A DNA stretch of 64,000 nt from Bacteroidia bacterium (GCA_030426105.1 JAUHZI010000004.1:1-64000), one strand, 5' to 3'. Counted from the first letter of the stretch, positions 23,019-33,807 are shown. Notes: generated from the sequence alone by a model not told the origin. Made by a program: numbers and translations.

Positions 23019-26000
23019 ATGAAAAACAAATATCTCTACCCATTTTTGTTGGTAGTATCGTGTGCTCAAGTTAAACAGACAGAGTTAGAACCAGCCCCCT
23101 TATATCAGCAACCTAAATATGTAAAACTTAATTTAGAAAAAGGTTATAATCTAAATCAATTTACAGGAGATACATTATCTCCAATTATTAACGCTGAAGG
23201 AGATACAATAAAAACAGGTGTTCACTATTTTGGAAGAGGTAAAGTTATTCCTTTGATCGAAAAAGCAGATGTTGTTATAATAGATACCAATAAACTTATA
23301 CAACATAAAGCTCAATTTTATTCCCGTAAAGAACAAAAGGTAACCGAAGTTGTTAAAATAAATAAGGAAGTATTAGAAGTCGTTCCTATAAAGAAGTGGG
23401 ATAAAGATGATACTGCAAATTATCTTATTAATAGTTATGGGAAGAAGGTTAAAACGGGAATCCCAATCAAAATAAAGCCCAAAACTGTGGTTGCAAATTA
23501 TCCCCAACCATCTAAGTCGTTGCCTCCTGTTTTTAAAGACGCTGCTCGTTCAGATATTCAATGTTTAGATGTAGAACAAGGGCTACCATCATCATATATT
23601 CTATATTCATATCAAGATAAAAACGGTTTTTTATGGATGGGAACATATGGAGGAGGTGTTGTAAGGTATGATGGAAGTCATTTTACCGTTTTTACTAAAA
23701 AAGAAGGGTTGACAAGTAATGTTATAACTAGCATAATAGAAGATAGGGAAGGGAATTTTTGGTTTGGCACACATGATGGGGGGCTCAATAAATATGATGG
23801 ACATACTTTCAGGCATTATACAGAGAGAGAGGGGTTTATAAATAATGAAATAAAAGCAATAACAGAAGATAAAAAAGGAAGGTTGTGGATAGGGACAGAG
23901 AGTGGTTGTGTAAAGTATGATGGAGAAAGTTTTACAAATTATACTCAAAAAGAAGGATTGAATAGTCATTCAATTGAGGCTATAGAGGAAGATAGCATAG
24001 GAAATCTTTGGTTTGGGACAGCAGTAGGAATAGTTTTTTTCAATAATAAAGATTTGGTCTGCTATACAGAGAAAGAGGGGTTAGTTAGTGATGGAGTTCA
24101 TTCAATAACGAGAGACAAAAAAGGAAATTTGTGGCTGGGAAGCAATAGAGGTGTAATAAAATATGATGGGGAATCATTTACAACCTTTATAGGAAAAGAA
24201 TCAGAAGATAAAGTGTATGGTGGGATGGAAGATAAAAATGGAGATTTATGGTTTAGTACTGATAAAAGTGGAGTGATGAAATATGATGGAAGTTACTTTT
24301 CATATTTTACAGAAAATGAAGGGTTAGGAAGTAATAGTATGGGGTATGTGATAGAAGACAGGGAAGGAAACTTATGGCTTGGAACAACAGGAGGGGGTAT
24401 AATAAGATATAATGATAAGGGTTTTAAGTGTTATACTAAGAAATCAGGATTAATTAATGACAGAGTTTTGGCGATAACAGAAGATAGTATAGGAAATCTT
24501 TGGTTCGGGACCAATGGAGGTGGAGGAGTAAAGTTTGACGGGAAATATTTTACACATTATACACAAAAAGAGGGGCTGTATATTGATGTAGTTACTTCTG
24601 TATTGGAAGATAAAAAAGGGGATGTTTGGCTTGGAACATACCGTGGGGCTGTAAAGTATAGTGGGAATCGAGTTGAACGTTTTACTAAAGAGAATGGATT
24701 TTTTGATGATAGAGTGTTAGTTGTGGAAGAAGATAGGCTTGGGAATTTATGGTTTGGAACTATAGATGGAGGTGTTGTGAAATATGATGGAACCCAATTT
24801 GTTCAGTATTCTAAAGCAAGTGGCCTATCAAGCGATATCATTACTTCAATTATAGAGGATCAGAGGGGAAATATATGGATGGGAACTAATGGTGGAGGAA
24901 TTATTAAATATAATGGGGAAACATTTATAAACTATACAGAGAAAGAAGGGTTAAATAGTAATGTTGTGTGGTGTATTATGGAGGATAAAGAAGGAGAAAT
25001 ATGGATAGGAACAGAAGAGGGGATAATAAAGTTTGAGAACAATATGTTTATTTGCTTTTCTGAAAAAGAAGGGCTAAGTAATAATATTGTATGGTCATTG
25101 GTAGAGGATCAAAAAGGGCATGTTTGGGCTGGAACTGAGATGGGGTTAAATGAACTGGTTATACAACGTGATTCAATATTAAATAAAGAAAGTATAAAAA
25201 TTTACAATTATTTAAAAAGAGACGGCTTAAGAGGTGTTGATTTCTTTTGGGGGAGTGCCTATATCGATAACAGAAATAGAGCTTGGTGGGGAAGTGGTAA
25301 AGGCTTAATAACATTAGACTTAAATACGCATAAACAAGACGATTATCCACCAGTTGTTTATTTATCGCAAGTAGATGTGAACGGTCAATTTATAGATTAC
25401 CAAAACCTTCAAGATAGTTTGGATATTCAAATTAGCAGTATTCAGAACAAAACAAATATTCCGATAAATTTAAAATTACCATACGATAAGAATCACATGA
25501 CCTTTCATTTTGCTGCAATAGAATTAAAGGCTTCGCACAAAATAAAGTATAGTTATCGATTAAAAGGGTTGAATGACAACTGGAGTCATCCAACAACGGA
25601 AATGAGTGTAGACTATAAGAATTTAACCTATGGAAGATATGTCTTTGAATTGAAGGCTGTAGGAGAAAATCAGAAGTGGTGTAGAGGAATACAGTTTAGT
25701 TTTTATATAAAGCGGCCATGGTGGCATACGTGGTATGCTAGATTAGGGTATATTGTTGTTGGTGTATTGTTGATAATTGGTCTAGAGAAAATTCGAATGA
25801 GTCGATTAAGAAAAAGGAAGAATGAGTTGGAGTATGAAGTTGAAATGGCGACAGAAAAACTTCGAAGCCAAAAAGCAAAAATTGAACGTGTTCATATCGA
25901 AATCACAGATAGTATATCTTATGCAGAAAGAATTCAGAGAAGTTTTCTAGCAACCCAAGAAATTCTTAAAGAAAACCTAAAAGATTATTTTATCTATTTC

Positions 26001-26651
26001 CAACCTAAAAATGTAGTTTCAGGTGATTTTTACTGGGCGAGAACAATGAAAGATAATCGTTTTGCAATATTAAATGCAGACAGCACTGGGCATGGAGTTC
26101 CTGGAGCTATAATGAGTATTTTTAATATCGCATCAATAGAAAAAGCTGTGGATAAAGGGCTCGTTAATCCAGCTGAAATTTTTAACGAAAGTCGCCGAAC
26201 AATTATTCATCGTTTAAACCAAAGTATTGATTCTCTTTATGGTCATGACGGTATGGATGCAAGTTTAATGATCTTTAATTCTGATCAAACAATAATGCAT
26301 TATGCTGCTGCTCAAAACCCAATTTGGATTGTAAGAGAAGGGAAGTTGATTGAAATAAAGGCTGAAAAAATGCCTGTTGGGAAACATTATAACGATGATA
26401 TACCATTTGTTGGAGGTGTATTTGAACTAGAATCAGGTGATGTAATTTATACATCTACTGATGGGTTTAAAGATCAGTTTGGAGGAAAAAGAGGTAAGAA
26501 ATTTAAAGTAAATCAGCTTAAAGATTTAATTCTAATAAATGCACATTTACCAATGCAAGAACAAAAAAAAGTTTATGTTAAAGCATTTCAAAAATGGAAA
26601 GGAGATTTAGAGCAGGTAGACGATATTTGTTTAATAGGAGTCAGAGTATAA
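23019..26651 (+). CDS. Two-component regulator propeller / Y_Y_Y / SpoIIE-type serine phosphatase protein
   Basis: Many repeats of EDxxGNLWFGTxxGGVxKYDG, a TM, then SGDFYWARTMKDNRFAILNADSTGHGVPGA...DGMDASLM. Confidence 0.93.
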   Translation: MKNKYLYPFLLVVSCAQVKQTELEPAPLYQQPKYVKLNLEKGYNLNQFTGDTLSPIINAEGDTIKTGVHYFGRGKVIPLIEKADVVIIDTNKLIQHKAQFYSRKEQKVTEVVKINKEVLEVVPIKKWDKDDTANYLINSYGKKVKTGIPIKIKPKTVVANYPQPSKSLPPVFKDAARSDIQCLDVEQGLPSSYILYSYQDKNGFLWMGTYGGGVVRYDGSHFTVFTKKEGLTSNVITSIIEDREGNFWFGTHDGGLNKYDGHTFRHYTEREGFINNEIKAITEDKKGRLWIGTESGCVKYDGESFTNYTQKEGLNSHSIEAIEEDSIGNLWFGTAVGIVFFNNKDLVCYTEKEGLVSDGVHSITRDKKGNLWLGSNRGVIKYDGESFTTFIGKESEDKVYGGMEDKNGDLWFSTDKSGVMKYDGSYFSYFTENEGLGSNSMGYVIEDREGNLWLGTTGGGIIRYNDKGFKCYTKKSGLINDRVLAITEDSIGNLWFGTNGGGGVKFDGKYFTHYTQKEGLYIDVVTSVLEDKKGDVWLGTYRGAVKYSGNRVERFTKENGFFDDRVLVVEEDRLGNLWFGTIDGGVVKYDGTQFVQYSKASGLSSDIITSIIEDQRGNIWMGTNGGGIIKYNGETFINYTEKEGLNSNVVWCIMEDKEGEIWIGTEEGIIKFENNMFICFSEKEGLSNNIVWSLVEDQKGHVWAGTEMGLNELVIQRDSILNKESIKIYNYLKRDGLRGVDFFWGSAYIDNRNRAWWGSGKGLITLDLNTHKQDDYPPVVYLSQVDVNGQFIDYQNLQDSLDIQISSIQNKTNIPINLKLPYDKNHMTFHFAAIELKASHKIKYSYRLKGLNDNWSHPTTEMSVDYKNLTYGRYVFELKAVGENQKWCRGIQFSFYIKRPWWHTWYARLGYIVVGVLLIIGLEKIRMSRLRKRKNELEYEVEMATEKLRSQKAKIERVHIEITDSISYAERIQRSFLATQEILKENLKDYFIYFQPKNVVSGDFYWARTMKDNRFAILNADSTGHGVPGAIMSIFNIASIEKAVDKGLVNPAEIFNESRRTIIHRLNQSIDSLYGHDGMDASLMIFNSDQTIMHYAAAQNPIWIVREGKLIEIKAEKMPVGKHYNDDIPFVGGVFELESGDVIYTSTDGFKDQFGGKRGKKFKVNQLKDLILINAHLPMQEQKKVYVKAFQKWKGDLEQVDDICLIGVRV

Positions 26652-26661
26652 TATAAAAGAG

Positions 26662-26690
26662 AAAAGCCTCTCATAAATTGAGAGGCTTTC
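26662..26690. terminator. Terminator hairpin between convergent genes
   Basis: AAAGCCTCTCA taaat TGAGAGGCTTT. Confidence 0.8.
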
Positions 26691-26712
26691 GTTGATTTTA
26701 AAAGAATTGAAA

Positions 26713-28623
26713 CTATTTTTTTAGTAAAGTTTTAATTGCTTCTAATTCTGCTCTTAATGCATCAATTTCAGCTTGTTGATTGTTAATTAACTCTTGTTGA
26801 TCTTTAGTAGCTTCAATCAAGATCGGAACAATTCCATCGTAGTTTACTACATAATGTCCTTGGTGTGTCTTCGTAACTAGACGAGGAGCGACTTCTTTTA
26901 GTTCTTGAGCTAAAATACCCATACCTAACTCAATAGGACTTCCCTTTCTAATGTCTTCTTCGTTTTGTTTATACTCATAGGTATATCCAGATAGTTTTAA
27001 TGTTTTCTCTAAAGCATTATCAATTTTTTCAATGTTTTGCTTTAGATTTTCATCAGATACTTGAGAATATGCACCTGCACTAGATATTTGAGCAACGAGT
27101 TGATGTCCATCTTCTTCCCAAAATTGAACAAGTTGATTGTCCCCTGGAGAAATTAATAATAATTGATCACCATCAGTAAACATACCAGTGTCTTCTCCTG
27201 GTTGAGTTCCCCAGAATACACCTGTACCTAAAGAAAAATCACTATTCCCTAAATCAGTACTGGTATTCCCTTTAATCTCAGCATCATCACCAGTAAATGC
27301 AATTTCGTGATATTCAGTACTAACTGTAGTCCATGGACCTCCACCACCAGAAGGTAAAGTAACAGAGTTTCCTCCAGAAATACTTAAACTACTTCCAGAC
27401 AATGATAATGTTTGAATTTCATTCGTAGGACTCGCATCGGCATCATTTACACCATCTTGCAAAGCAGATAAGTCAACAGTTGATCCACTAGAAATACTTA
27501 AGTTCGTACCCGAAAGCGAAATATCCTGAATCTCATTCGTAGGGTTTGCATCTGCATCATTTACACCATCTTGTAATCCAGATAAGTCAATAGTTGAACC
27601 ACTAGAAATACTTAAGTTCGTACCAGAAAGCGAAATATCTTGGATCTCATTCGTAGGGTTTGCATCTGCATCATTTACACCATCTTGTAATCCAGATAAG
27701 TCAACAGTCGACCCACTAGAAATGCTTAAGTTTGTTCCAGAAAGCGAAATATCCTGAAGCTCATTCGTAGCATCAGCATCCGCATCGTTTACACCATCTT
27801 GCAATGGAGATAGGTCAACAGTTGAACCACTTGTAATCGATAAGTTTGTTCCAGAAAATGAAATATCTTGGATCTCATTCGTAGGATCAGCATCAGCATC
27901 ATCAACATTATCTACACCATCAGCTAAATCTGCTGGAATTCCTGATAAGGTACTCCACGTTTCAATTTCATTGGTTGGATCATTATCAGCATCATCAACC
28001 ATATCAATAGCATAATCGCTAAGTGACACACTGTTTCCATTAGAAATGTATAGAGAATCATTACTCAACGATAAGGTTTGTTCATCTGTATTTACAGCAG
28101 AAGGCAATACTGCATGATTTCCATTAGAGATATAGATAGTGTCGTTTGAAATACTTAAGTTTTGTAACTCATTGGTTGGATTAGCATCTGCATCGTCTAC
28201 CATATCATTAGCAACTGAATTGGCAGTTTTTGCATGTAGCGCATAAGGAACAGAAATTAATTGAGAAGTTCCCATTAAATTATAGTTTGTACCTCCAGTC
28301 ATGTCCATACTGATTTGAACAAAATAATTATTGTTAGCCCAATCAATGGTGTTAAAAGTTCCTGAAACTATAGTTCCCCTTCCTATGTTGAGGTTAAGTA
28401 AGCCAAAATTATTGGTTGTTGGGGCATGTGTTTCAGTATAAATAACAGTACCACTACTTGAGCTTTCTAAAATTGAGATTTCTACTCCTACAGTCTGATT
28501 TGGAAGGACATTTCCTGAGACATCTCTAGCAACAGCTTGATAATTAAATTCTTCTGGGGCTTGTGCATACGATACTCCTGCCATTGCGATAAACATTCCA
28601 ACGGTTAGTATAACTTTTTTCAT
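26713..28623 (-). CDS. Secreted repeat protein with C-terminal tail-fiber/S74 chaperone-like domain
   Basis: C-terminal SDENLKQNIEKIDNALEKTLKLSGYTYEYK...GILAQELKEVAPRLV; internal 38-aa repeats. Confidence 0.85.
   Translation of the reverse strand: MKKVILTVGMFIAMAGVSYAQAPEEFNYQAVARDVSGNVLPNQTVGVEISILESSSSGTVIYTETHAPTTNNFGLLNLNIGRGTIVSGTFNTIDWANNNYFVQISMDMTGGTNYNLMGTSQLISVPYALHAKTANSVANDMVDDADANPTNELQNLSISNDTIYISNGNHAVLPSAVNTDEQTLSLSNDSLYISNGNSVSLSDYAIDMVDDADNDPTNEIETWSTLSGIPADLADGVDNVDDADADPTNEIQDISFSGTNLSITSGSTVDLSPLQDGVNDADADATNELQDISLSGTNLSISSGSTVDLSGLQDGVNDADANPTNEIQDISLSGTNLSISSGSTIDLSGLQDGVNDADANPTNEIQDISLSGTNLSISSGSTVDLSALQDGVNDADASPTNEIQTLSLSGSSLSISGGNSVTLPSGGGGPWTTVSTEYHEIAFTGDDAEIKGNTSTDLGNSDFSLGTGVFWGTQPGEDTGMFTDGDQLLLISPGDNQLVQFWEEDGHQLVAQISSAGAYSQVSDENLKQNIEKIDNALEKTLKLSGYTYEYKQNEEDIRKGSPIELGMGILAQELKEVAPRLVTKTHQGHYVVNYDGIVPILIEATKDQQELINNQQAEIDALRAELEAIKTLLKK
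27415..27990 (-). repeat. Tandem ~114-nt coding repeats (DGVNDADANPTNEIQDISLSGTNLSISSGSTVDLSGLQ)
   Basis: At least four near-identical units in the translation and in the nucleotides. Confidence 0.9.
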
Positions 28624-28628
28624 AAATT

Positions 28629-29093
28629 TTAATGTTTAATGATAGTAAATATTTTTGTTTTTTCTTTTCCTGTTAATTTGAGGTAATAGCTTCCCGATTC
28701 GAGAGAACTTAAATCGAAAATTTGGGCATTGTCATGCTTTTGATACGGCTTTTGCATTACAAGTTTTCCCGCGACATCAAAAATTTTGATACTGAGGTCT
28801 TCATTTAAATTTTTAATCTGTACCTCCACATTTGTTTTCGTGGGATTGGGAAATACCGTAACATCATAATAGGTGTCGTTTTCTTCTACCTCTGTAATTT
28901 GTAATTGCGTTTGGTGGAAACCTTGTGTAGCAAAATTCGAGTTGTTTTCTAGGGTCTCAATAACTGGTTCCCCAATGGTCCATTCAATGGAGCCATCCGA
29001 ATTACTAAATGAAGTTCCTCCACTTGCAATTACCTCTTGACCATAGATGGTAACACTACCAAAGAGGCACAAAGGGATAATCATTTGTTTCAT
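28629..29093 (-). CDS. T9SS type A sorting domain-containing protein
   Basis: C-terminal VTVFPNPTKTNVEVQI...SLESGSYYLKLTGKEKTKIFTIIKH. Confidence 0.9.
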   Translation of the reverse strand: MKQMIIPLCLFGSVTIYGQEVIASGGTSFSNSDGSIEWTIGEPVIETLENNSNFATQGFHQTQLQITEVEENDTYYDVTVFPNPTKTNVEVQIKNLNEDLSIKIFDVAGKLVMQKPYQKHDNAQIFDLSSLESGSYYLKLTGKEKTKIFTIIKH

Positions 29094-29262
29094 AACTGTT
29101 AATTTTTTGTTAATAGATTCGAAATTAAATTAATAATGATAAAATCCAAAGAAAAACTGTTTTTTATTGACGAAAACCTTTTATTTTTAGATAAGTGATT
29201 TTTTGTTGTTGATAACAATAATAAAATAGGTTATTACGTTATTGAGATAAAAAAATAAAAAG

Positions 29263-29985
29263 ATGAAACTGTATGTCGCTCTAGTAGCAGTATTGGTAAG
29301 TGGTTCCTTTATTGCTCAAGATATTATTAACTTAAAAAATAAAACAAGTATTAAAGCAAAGGTTTTGAATGTTGGAGTCAAAACAATTTCGTATAAAAAA
29401 CATGATAATTTAAGTGGACCTTCCTATGAAATTAGAAGTAGAGAAGTAACCAATATTCTCTACGAAAATGGGACGCAAGAAATTATCAAAATAGCAGCTC
29501 AAGATTATAGTGACTCTAAAAATGTAATTTCATTTAACTATGGAGATTTAACAGTGGCTAGGGTTGGAGTATCTTATGAACGTTTATTCTATAAGGCAAA
29601 ACTTGGCATCAAAATACCAATATCGGCATCTTTTATTGATTACAATTATTCTAATAATAATGCAAGAATGCAAACAGGTATAGATGTTAATTATTATCCG
29701 TTAGGACAAAAAACGCTTACATTTTATACCGGTTTATCTACTCGTGTGGGGAGGATTAAGCAAAACAACTACTATTACTACTATGAGCCATATTATTCTT
29801 CATATTATTATCCTGTAGAGAGCAATTTTATTTCTGCTTATGTAAATAATGGTTTACTTGTTCACTTCAACGAACACTTTAGTATTTCAGGGCAAGTTGG
29901 AGTAGGTTTAAGAAATATTTATCAGAATAATCAATCAACAAACCCACATGTTAATGGAGAATTAAATGCAAGTTTTAGATTTTAA
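29263..29985 (+). CDS. Hypothetical outer-membrane-like protein
   Basis: Signal peptide and beta-strand-rich C-terminus. Confidence 0.65.
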   Translation: MKLYVALVAVLVSGSFIAQDIINLKNKTSIKAKVLNVGVKTISYKKHDNLSGPSYEIRSREVTNILYENGTQEIIKIAAQDYSDSKNVISFNYGDLTVARVGVSYERLFYKAKLGIKIPISASFIDYNYSNNNARMQTGIDVNYYPLGQKTLTFYTGLSTRVGRIKQNNYYYYYEPYYSSYYYPVESNFISAYVNNGLLVHFNEHFSISGQVGVGLRNIYQNNQSTNPHVNGELNASFRF

Positions 29986-30057
29986 TGATCAACTAAATCC
30001 TATTCGGTAGGCTGCTTTAAAATCAAGTGCTTATATTTGCAAAAAAGCAGTAAAAAG

Positions 30058-31230
30058 ATGTCTCAAAAAAGTTCGTCCAATTTTAAATTGGGAATAATGT
30101 CTGGAGGTCAGCTAGGAAAAATGCTTACGCAAGTTGCAAGTGTTTTTGATATCCAAGTATCTATAATGGATAAATCTCCACAAGCCCCAGCGGCTCAAAT
30201 ATGTCATCAATTTTTTAAAGGAGATCAAACAAAATACGAAGACGTATATGAGTTTGGTAAAAAGGTTGACTTATTAACCTTTGAGATTGAACACATTAAT
30301 ATTGAAGCATTAAGAAAGCTCAAAGCGGAAGGAGTAACCGTATATCCAGATCCTGAGACATTAAATACAATAAAAGACAAAGGGTTACAGAAGCTTTTTT
30401 ACGAAAAACATAATATTCCAACATCTCCATTTAAACTTTATGAAAATAAAGCAGCAGTGTTAGCTGCGTTGGATAAAAATGAAATTAGTTATCCTTTCGT
30501 TCAAAAATCTCGTACAGATGGTTATGATGGTAAGGGAGTAGCTGTAATAACAACTTCTCATAAGATCAACAGACTTATGGATGGACCATGTGTAATAGAA
30601 GAGGCTGTTGACATCGCAAAAGAACTCTCTGTTATTGTGGCAAAAAATCCTTCTGGGGCTGTAGAGTGCTTCCCATTAGTTGAGATGGAATTTAATGCAG
30701 AAGCAAATCTAGTAGAACAGTTGATTTGTCCAGCAAATGTTTCTAACACTGTTGAAGAAGAATCAATAGCTATAGCAAAAGAAGTAGCTAAATCATTCGA
30801 TTTGGTTGGCCTGTTAGCTGTAGAGTTGTTCCTAGATAAGAAAGGAAATATTTTGGTCAATGAATCAGCTCCAAGAACTCACAATAGTGGACATCATACT
30901 ATTGAAGCAAATATTACTTCTCAATATGAACAGCAATTACGAGCAATTTTTGATTGGCCTTTAGGAGACACTTCAATTTTATCACCATCAGTAATGTTGA
31001 ACGTGTTGGGAGAACCTGAATATACAGGGGATGTAAAATATGAGGGGTTAGAAGAAGTGCTAAAAATACCAGGAGTTAAACCACACATCTATGGAAAGAG
31101 AATAACCAAACCTTTCCGAAAAATGGGACATGTTACTATCTTAGGAACAACGATAGAAGAAGCTAAACAAAAAGCAGAAATTGTAAAAAACACATTAAAA
31201 GTTATCGCATATGAGCCAACCGAAAATTAG
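30058..31230 (+). CDS. purK: 5-(carboxyamino)imidazole ribonucleotide synthase
   Basis: GIMSGGQLGKMLTQVA, ATP-grasp; overlaps purE. Confidence 0.96.
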   Translation: MSQKSSSNFKLGIMSGGQLGKMLTQVASVFDIQVSIMDKSPQAPAAQICHQFFKGDQTKYEDVYEFGKKVDLLTFEIEHINIEALRKLKAEGVTVYPDPETLNTIKDKGLQKLFYEKHNIPTSPFKLYENKAAVLAALDKNEISYPFVQKSRTDGYDGKGVAVITTSHKINRLMDGPCVIEEAVDIAKELSVIVAKNPSGAVECFPLVEMEFNAEANLVEQLICPANVSNTVEEESIAIAKEVAKSFDLVGLLAVELFLDKKGNILVNESAPRTHNSGHHTIEANITSQYEQQLRAIFDWPLGDTSILSPSVMLNVLGEPEYTGDVKYEGLEEVLKIPGVKPHIYGKRITKPFRKMGHVTILGTTIEEAKQKAEIVKNTLKVIAYEPTEN

Positions 31231-31711
31231 TATAATCATGGGTTCAGACTCTGATTTAAGAGTGATGAATGCAGCCGCAGAAATTATAGAAGAATTTGGA
31301 GTAGCCTATGAATTAACGGTGGTTTCAGCGCATAGGACACCAGAGCGTTTATTTGATTTTGCTCAAAATGCACATCAAAGAGGAATAGAGGTGGTAATCG
31401 CTGGAGCTGGAGGAGCTGCACATTTGCCAGGTATGGTGGCTGCAATATCTCCATTACCTGTGATAGGAGTTCCAGTTAAATCATCAAACTCTATTGATGG
31501 ATGGGATTCTGTATTGTCTATTTTGCAAATGCCAGGAGGTGTTCCTGTTGCTACAGTAGCTTTAGATGGTGCTAAAAATGCTGGGTTATTGGCGTTACAA
31601 ATTTTGTCTGTAGGGGACAAAGCCATTCAACAAAAAATGATGGACTATAAGGAGGGGTTGAAAGCCGCTGTAATGCAAAAGGTTGAAAAAGTAGAATCAA
31701 GCTTTAAATAA
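31211..31711 (+). CDS. purE: 5-(carboxyamino)imidazole ribonucleotide mutase
   Basis: IIMGSDSDLRVM, SAHRTPERL, AGAGGAAHLPGM. Confidence 0.97.
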   Translation: MSQPKISIIMGSDSDLRVMNAAAEIIEEFGVAYELTVVSAHRTPERLFDFAQNAHQRGIEVVIAGAGGAAHLPGMVAAISPLPVIGVPVKSSNSIDGWDSVLSILQMPGGVPVATVALDGAKNAGLLALQILSVGDKAIQQKMMDYKEGLKAAVMQKVEKVESSFK

Positions 31712-31733
31712 GGTTTAATTTGTATTTTGATAA

Positions 31734-32504
31734 ATGATTTGTTCTAAAGACGATTACGTTCAATCAGTTTTGGGACTTAGATTAATTGAGTCAAATTCCA
31801 TTGGTAACGATATCTGGAATGAAATACAAAGTGTAGGGCTTTCGAATATAGTTCTTGACATCAATTCAAATTATAACCTACCTCTTGGGAAATTTAATGA
31901 ATATATTTTTGGCCAACTATTAAGGGCTACTAATCGTTTTGAAGTAGAAGAACAGAATCTTCAATTTGTGGCGCGTGGAGTAACAATTGGGGAAATAGAC
32001 TTTTTATTGTTTGATAAGTTAACGCAGCGATTAATTCACCTTGAAATAGCAACAAAAGTTTATTTAAAAAAGAAAAGTAATTGGGTGGGGCCAAATCTGA
32101 AAGATAGTTTAGCATTAAAGAAAGAAAAGTATACCAATCAGTTAAATCAACTTCATGGATTATGGGACAATCTAGAAGAAAAATATAAAAGACCGATAGC
32201 CCATGTGAACCTAATTTTAGGTCACCAATGGAATAGAATAGCAGATGAAAAAATCACAAACTATAGCTATTTTTCTTTTAATGAATCATTTTTAAAAACG
32301 CTAAAAAAAAATAATTATGTATGGGCCCTTCCACAAAAAAAAGATTGGTTTATTGAAGACGAGGTACTCAGTAAAACACTAGATTTTTGCAACCAAATTG
32401 AACCGATAAAAGCGGTAATTGAATTGAATAGAAGTCCATTGGTTTTAATTAAAAAAGAAAGCATAGAGGAAGTCTTTAAATGTTTTATAACGTTTTGGGA
32501 GTAG
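31734..32504 (+). CDS. DUF1853 family protein
   Basis: Family-like segment VARGVTIGEIDFLLFD...HLEIATKVYL. Confidence 0.75.
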   Translation: MICSKDDYVQSVLGLRLIESNSIGNDIWNEIQSVGLSNIVLDINSNYNLPLGKFNEYIFGQLLRATNRFEVEEQNLQFVARGVTIGEIDFLLFDKLTQRLIHLEIATKVYLKKKSNWVGPNLKDSLALKKEKYTNQLNQLHGLWDNLEEKYKRPIAHVNLILGHQWNRIADEKITNYSYFSFNESFLKTLKKNNYVWALPQKKDWFIEDEVLSKTLDFCNQIEPIKAVIELNRSPLVLIKKESIEEVFKCFITFWE

Positions 32505-32539
32505 TTTAATAACACTATTTTATAGGAAAATATACAGAG

Positions 32540-33394
32540 ATGGAGCAAACAGAAATGAATATAAAATGTACTGATGATTTTTTGTTATCAGCAATGTTAT
32601 ATAGACCAGAAAAAATCAAAGCAGCAGTATTAATCGCTCCTGCCACAGGTATTAAGAAGCGTTTTTATAATGCATTTGCCACTTTTCTGGCAGAAAATGG
32701 ATATGGAGTAATTTGTTTCGAAAACAGAGGAATTGGAGGATCCAAACAAGGAAAGTCAATTAATAGTGGTAACCCATCATTAATTGCTTGGGGGAGATTG
32801 GATTTAACAGCTGCTTTTTCCCAATTACAAATAAGCTTTCCCAATACTGAATACCATATTGTAGGGCATAGTGCTGGTGGGCAGTTAACAGGTTTGATGG
32901 AAGACGTTTCTCAAATAAAATCGCTCTTTAATTTTGCCTCATCTTCGGGAAGTTTGAGCAATATGAATGGCTTTTTTAAATTTCAAGCGACTTTCTTTCT
33001 CAATGTGTTTATACCAATCAATAACCTATTATTTGGACATACTAAATCGCAATGGGTTGGAATGGGAGAGCCATTACCCAAACAAGTGGCCAAAGAATGG
33101 AGTAAATGGTGCAATGGAAAAGGTTATGTAGCTGTCGATTTTAACCGAAATATTCAAAGTCATTTATATAACGCTATAACAGCTCCTTCAATGTGGGTAC
33201 ATGCTACAGATGATGGTATTGCTAATAGTAAAAATGTTGAGGATATGACACGTATTTATTCCAATTCAAAAGTGGAGGTAAAAACGCTCATTCCAGCTGA
33301 TAAAGGGTTCAAAGATATAGGACACATGAAGTTCTTTAGTTCAAAATATAGTCAGCTGTGGCAGATTGCTTTAGATTGGCTAGAACAACATTAA
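32540..33394 (+). CDS. Alpha/beta hydrolase
   Basis: YHIVGHSAGGQL. Confidence 0.85.
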   Translation: MEQTEMNIKCTDDFLLSAMLYRPEKIKAAVLIAPATGIKKRFYNAFATFLAENGYGVICFENRGIGGSKQGKSINSGNPSLIAWGRLDLTAAFSQLQISFPNTEYHIVGHSAGGQLTGLMEDVSQIKSLFNFASSSGSLSNMNGFFKFQATFFLNVFIPINNLLFGHTKSQWVGMGEPLPKQVAKEWSKWCNGKGYVAVDFNRNIQSHLYNAITAPSMWVHATDDGIANSKNVEDMTRIYSNSKVEVKTLIPADKGFKDIGHMKFFSSKYSQLWQIALDWLEQH

Positions 33395-33729
33395 GCTTTT
33401 TGATATTGCGCTATCGCTACAATTCCCCATTCAGCAATGGAATGCAATAATGGAATTAAAGTTTTTCCAAAATCTGTCAATTCGTATTCAACTTTAAGGG
33501 GAGGTTTGATCGTGTATACAGTTCTTTTTATCAAACCATCTTCTTCCAACCCTTTTAATTGTAAACTGAGCGTTCGTTCAGTTGCTGTTGGAATTTTTTT
33601 TCTAATTTCATTATACCGTAACGGCTTTTCTACCAAATAAATTAAAATTACTGATTTCCATTTCCCTCCTATTAATCCCATTGTAACACTAGTACTACAA
33701 GGGTATTGCTTGTCGTTTATTGTATACAT
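33391..33729 (-). CDS. HxlR family transcriptional regulator
   Basis: MGLIGGKWKSVILIYLVEKPLRYNEIRKKIPTATERTLSLQLKGLEEDGLI. Confidence 0.95.
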   Translation of the reverse strand: MYTINDKQYPCSTSVTMGLIGGKWKSVILIYLVEKPLRYNEIRKKIPTATERTLSLQLKGLEEDGLIKRTVYTIKPPLKVEYELTDFGKTLIPLLHSIAEWGIVAIAQYQKA

Positions 33730-33771
33730 ATTTTAAACTATCCTTTTTGACCGTTATTGCAAACTTACAAT

Positions 33772-33806
33772 ACTATACTTAGTTTTGCAACTATAAAAAG
33801 TATAGT
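33772..33806. promoter_or_regulatory. Candidate HxlR operator, inverted repeat
   Basis: ACTATACTT...AAGTATAGT, 9-bp perfect arms in the divergent promoter. Confidence 0.6.
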
Positions 33807-33807
33807 T

